Shown piece by piece: positions 6,011 to 8,380 of a DNA stretch of 8,380 nucleotides (positions are counted from its first letter, which is position 1; every line of letters begins with the position of its first letter). The stretch covers positions 1 to 8,380 of the forward strand of contig CAMQOJ010000169.1 of NCBI GenBank assembly GCA_947003375.1, read 5' to 3'. The notes under the pieces are model-generated. The model saw nothing but the letters and a program-made list of their open reading frames with translations, made no database searches and was not told the DNA's origin. The stretch is from an uncultured Lachnospiraceae bacterium (GTDB taxonomy: Bacteria > Bacillota > Clostridia > Lachnospirales > Lachnospiraceae). A program made the position numbers and the translations under genes.

Positions 6011-7146
6011 TACTCTCCGGCCTGGGCTTCGCCCGCGCCCGCGCCTGCCATGTCCTGGCGGTCTGTGGTCCACTGGTAAGTGTTCCGCTCCGTGTCGTAG
6101 CGGAACCGGTTCTCTACGCCGTAGCCGTTCTTTGCTTCCTCATCGTAGGCATTCTCAAAGGCGAAAGCGATGGGATCCCCCTCCGCCGTCACAGTCTTGC
6201 TCCCGTCATCGGAAAGGGTCACCTCGCAGTTGGCGCCGCTGTACACTTCCGTGACGGTCACCACCGCACCCGCCGGGATGTGCTCTAAGACGGCTTCCTT
6301 TGTGCCCGTTCCTGAAAAGGTAAGGGATACCACATTGCTGTAGACGATTTTGGCATCCGGCTCCGCGCTCTCCCTGGCCACCACGTCAAAGACGAATGTC
6401 ACGTCCCCCTGGGAGACATTGTGCTCCGTCAGCGTCTTCACAATCCGGATGCTGCCATAGCGAGGCTCCTGGGCCGGCTTCAGGAATGCCTCCCTCCTGT
6501 ATTGCCAAGCGTCATCCTCCGAAGCGTCGTCATACTGGTTCACAGACCAGGGCAGCGACACAATCACAGGCGTGAACGTATACGTGAACTTCGGGCTCTC
6601 TGCCGAATCCACCATAATCAGGTACAGCCCCAAATCCATACCGGTAAAGGTCTCCGGCTCCGCCAGCTTTCCGTCCTCCCCTACATGGATGGCCCTCTCA
6701 TATGTGGCCGGTATCCTGGGCTCTCCCACGGGATTGCCCTCCTGGTCCAGCTCGTAGATCAGCGCCACGGCCGCCTCGGACAGGCTCTTCCAGCCATCCT
6801 CCGATAGGTCCCTCTCCCGCCATGCGCCGCTTTCCACGCCTAATCCGCCAAACGCTTCGGAGAGCTCATACTTTCCTGTCTCCTGCATATCCGCCACTTT
6901 CCATGCATGTACGTTCAGCTCCCCGTTTGCGGTGCCGTCCGCCCCCGTAATCTGGGCCATGTCCATGGCCATGGAGCTTTCGTCCTCCGGCAGCCGCAGG
7001 GCCAATGTGCCCTTTTCCTGCATATCCACTTTCAGGGCAGCCTGGACCCGGGGCACATTGCACAGGACAACTGTCAGCACCAGGGCCACCAGGCCCAGGG
7101 CTGCCGGAATCTTACTCATCGGAATGCTTTTCTTGCGCATGTTCAT
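6010..7146 (-). CDS. Pilin-like beta-sandwich protein without sorting signal, 378 aa
   Basis: A signal peptide (about residues 1-36, ending VQA) precedes two regions. Residues about 40-200 resemble the N-terminal domain of Gram-positive pilins, with DLGLYLIMVD and YTFTPVIVSLPW near the end. Residues about 230-337 resemble a Cna-B/SpaA-like domain: SIRIVKTL, NVVSLTF, IPAGAVVTVTEVYSG with Glu300 at the E-box position, and FAFENAYDEE. Between them FLKPAQEPRYG places Lys223 where the pilin-motif lysine of sortase-polymerised pilins lies. Unlike normal pilins it ends without LPXTG or a membrane helix (QDMAGAGAGEAQAGE). It could be a tip or accessory subunit, or a secreted partner held by other subunits. 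The start overlaps the sortase gene by 35 bp; ATG at 7140 is equally plausible and better spaced from GGAGGG. Its place right after two class C sortases supports a pilus role. Confidence 0.78.
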   Translation of the reverse strand: MNMRKKSIPMSKIPAALGLVALVLTVVLCNVPRVQAALKVDMQEKGTLALRLPEDESSMAMDMAQITGADGTANGELNVHAWKVADMQETGKYELSEAFGGLGVESGAWRERDLSEDGWKSLSEAAVALIYELDQEGNPVGEPRIPATYERAIHVGEDGKLAEPETFTGMDLGLYLIMVDSAESPKFTYTFTPVIVSLPWSVNQYDDASEDDAWQYRREAFLKPAQEPRYGSIRIVKTLTEHNVSQGDVTFVFDVVARESAEPDAKIVYSNVVSLTFSGTGTKEAVLEHIPAGAVVTVTEVYSGANCEVTLSDDGSKTVTAEGDPIAFAFENAYDEEAKNGYGVENRFRYDTERNTYQWTTDRQDMAGAGAGEAQAGE

Positions 7147-8041
7147 CCCTCCCTCGTTTCGAGTCTTTTTTTCTTCTAACGCCTTTGCCCGTCATAATGA
7201 AGATGCCCATCAGTATGATCATGGCCAGTATCAGTACCAGGTAGAGCATATAGTAGCTCTGGATGGATTCCACCATATTCCCCACCGGGGTCTTCTCCTC
7301 CGGTTCCTCCTCGCCGCTGTAGGCCGTCCGGCTCCCCCGCACCAGCAGGCGGTGGCTGTTCACGCCATAGGGCGTGCAGGTCAGCAATGTCACATAATCC
7401 TCCCCCGGCACCACCTGCATGGCGCCGGTCAGGGCTTCTAAGTCGTCCTTGTCTATCATGGGCAGGATGCTGTCCACCTCATAGGCAAGCACCTCATCTA
7501 AGATATGGATATAGAACCGGTCCCCCGGCTCCATTTGGTCCAGGTCCGTGAACAGCTTTGCGCTGGGAAGCCCTCTGTGGGCCGCCAGCACGCAGTGGGT
7601 GCCATCGCCCCCTATGGGGAGCTTAGTGCCGCTCACATGTCCAATTCCCGTCTGGAGGATGTCATCCGCCGTGCCGTGGTAGATGGACAGCCGGACTTCT
7701 ATCTTCGGGATGGTGAGATACCCCATGACCCCGTTCCCTGCGGCATTCAGGACTTTCCAGTATTCCGTGTCCTCCAATCTGACGTCTCCCTCCGGGCTTT
7801 CCCCGCCAAATGCATCGCCGGTGAAGTCGTTCTGGGCAAAAGCGTCATTGAACGCATGGACCGCTCCCCACTCCCTGCTGTAATCCTCCGGCCTCAGCTC
7901 CGCCACCACCTCCTCGTAGGTGGAGATCAGCTTGCTCTGGCGGTAGGCGTTCCACTGGTCGGACACGGCGGGGTAGGCGAATATCCCCAGGCCTATGAGG
8001 AATATCAGGGCGAACAGCAGGTTAATCAGTTTTCTTTTCAT
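7112..8041 (-). CDS. srtC: Class C (pilin) sortase, 309 aa
   Basis: Class C sortases polymerise pilins by joining a sorting-signal Thr to a pilin-motif Lys. The protein has an N-terminal membrane segment (about residues 5-25), the core with GVMGYLTIPKIEVRLSIYHGT (about 104-124), His155 in VLAAHRGLPSAKLF, Cys222 in VTLLTCTPYG and Arg231 in SHRLLVRG. It ends with a second membrane helix (about 264-284) and a basic tail, the usual two-anchor layout of the class. In the lid region I see Asp76-Ala77-Phe78 rather than the usual Asp-Pro-aromatic motif. The start at 8041 has GGAGG 6 nt upstream; the frame continues back to 8185 but only inside the preceding gene. It overlaps the upstream sortase by 20 bp and the pilin-like gene by 35 bp, so the three are translationally linked. 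Confidence 0.95.
   Translation of the reverse strand: MKRKLINLLFALIFLIGLGIFAYPAVSDQWNAYRQSKLISTYEEVVAELRPEDYSREWGAVHAFNDAFAQNDFTGDAFGGESPEGDVRLEDTEYWKVLNAAGNGVMGYLTIPKIEVRLSIYHGTADDILQTGIGHVSGTKLPIGGDGTHCVLAAHRGLPSAKLFTDLDQMEPGDRFYIHILDEVLAYEVDSILPMIDKDDLEALTGAMQVVPGEDYVTLLTCTPYGVNSHRLLVRGSRTAYSGEEEPEEKTPVGNMVESIQSYYMLYLVLILAMIILMGIFIMTGKGVRRKKDSKRGRDEHAQEKHSDE
7328..7383. repeat. Near-identical block shared by the two class C sortases (copy 1)
   Basis: This 56-bp block differs from 8322-8377 at only two bases. It encodes the catalytic Cys motif through the catalytic Arg (TCTPYG to LLVRGSR). The match points to tandem gene duplication or recent gene conversion of the active site. Confidence 0.8.
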
Positions 8042-8380
8042 CTTGCTCCTCCAGCCAGTCGTCCCGCCAGCCTGCACGGCTTTCTGCCGCCGCGGAAGCC
8101 TCCGGGCGGCTCCCGGCCTCCCCGCAGTCATCCGTCCCTGATTTCCTCCCGGCTCCTGCTGCCAGGTTCCTCCGTCTCCTGTCATAGAGATAGAGGAAAA
8201 GGATGAACGCTCCGGTAACCGACAGCCCCACCATGACCCACAGCAGATAGTTGGTGTGGATGCTGGGGCCGGAGTATGCCGCCATGGCCACCTCCATGTC
8301 CTCTATGTCCTCGAAGTCCACCCGGCTCCCCCGTACCAGCAGGCGGTGGCTGTTCACGCCGTAGGGCGTGCAGGTCATCA
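8022..8380 (-). CDS. Class C sortase, C-terminal part (cut by the window edge)
   Basis: Only the last 119 codons or so are visible. The reading frame begins at the edge with the catalytic Cys motif TCTPYGVNSHRLLVRGSR, whose Cys and Arg match those of the neighbouring class C sortase. The ATG at 8378 lies inside this motif and is not a start. A membrane helix follows (about residues 44-65 of the visible part, LLWVMVGLSVTGAFILFLYLY), then an Arg cluster and an unusually long hydrophilic tail of about 50 residues (AAGAGRKSGTDDCGEAGSRP onward, ending WRDDWLEEQDEKKTD). It should act with the second class C sortase in pilus polymerisation, perhaps with a different pilin preference. Its stop overlaps the next sortase start by 20 bp, and the pilin genes it serves probably lie beyond 8380. 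Confidence 0.92.
   Translation of the reverse strand, partial: MTCTPYGVNSHRLLVRGSRVDFEDIEDMEVAMAAYSGPSIHTNYLLWVMVGLSVTGAFILFLYLYDRRRRNLAAGAGRKSGTDDCGEAGSRPEASAAAESRAGWRDDWLEEQDEKKTD
8048..8052 (-). promoter_or_regulatory. Ribosome-binding site deciding the second class C sortase start
   Basis: GGAGG lies 6 nt before the ATG at 8041 on the minus strand and inside the coding sequence of the upstream sortase. It rules in 8041 over longer readings of the frame. Confidence 0.8.
8322..8377. repeat. Near-identical block shared by the two class C sortases (copy 2)
   Basis: This is the partner of 7328-7383, with 54 of 56 bases identical, and covers the catalytic Cys to Arg stretch of the upstream sortase. 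The flanking sequences diverge at once on the side that can be seen. Confidence 0.8.

Noticed and set aside
8042..8185. Longer second class C sortase starting at 8185
   Set aside because: The extra 48 residues lie within the upstream sortase gene, while an ideal GGAGG site marks the ATG at 8041.

Overview
The window looks like chromosome of a Gram-positive gut-type Clostridia, most likely a Lachnospiraceae member. Reasons: strong GGAGG ribosome-binding sites, class B and class C sortases, a SipW-type signal peptidase with camelysin/TasA-like secreted proteins, and surface-protein families I recall from that group. The family assignment is inference; no rRNA or other taxonomic marker is present.

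Layout. (1) Positions 1-768, + strand: an AT-rich toxin-antitoxin module with its own promoter, a VapB-like antitoxin and an overlapping VapC-type PIN-domain toxin. (2) Positions 773-8380, all on the - strand: a GC-rich surface-fibre locus, read from the right edge of the window leftwards. The order is a class C sortase (cut by the window edge), a second class C sortase, a pilin-like beta-sandwich protein without a sorting signal, two SipW-dependent camelysin/TasA-like proteins, a 272-bp gap with a 57-bp tandem repeat, a membrane-anchored protein with a degenerate sorting signal, a MucBP-domain membrane protein, the SipW-type signal peptidase, then a rho-independent terminator. After that terminator comes a class B sortase with its own sigma-A-type promoter. 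The toxin and the class B sortase converge tail-to-tail only 4 bp apart.

How the genes may work together. The SipW-type peptidase should mature the two TasA-like subunits, whose genes lie in the same run. The class C sortases would polymerise pilin subunits, the main ones probably encoded beyond position 8380. The class B sortase would attach the product to the wall. Most junctions overlap or nearly touch (20, 35, 8 and 4 bp overlaps and a 12-bp gap), so the genes from the right edge to the terminator probably form one operon. No protein in the window has a canonical LPXTG signal. Combining a biofilm-fibre secretion route (SipW/TasA) with a sortase pilus route is the most interesting point here.
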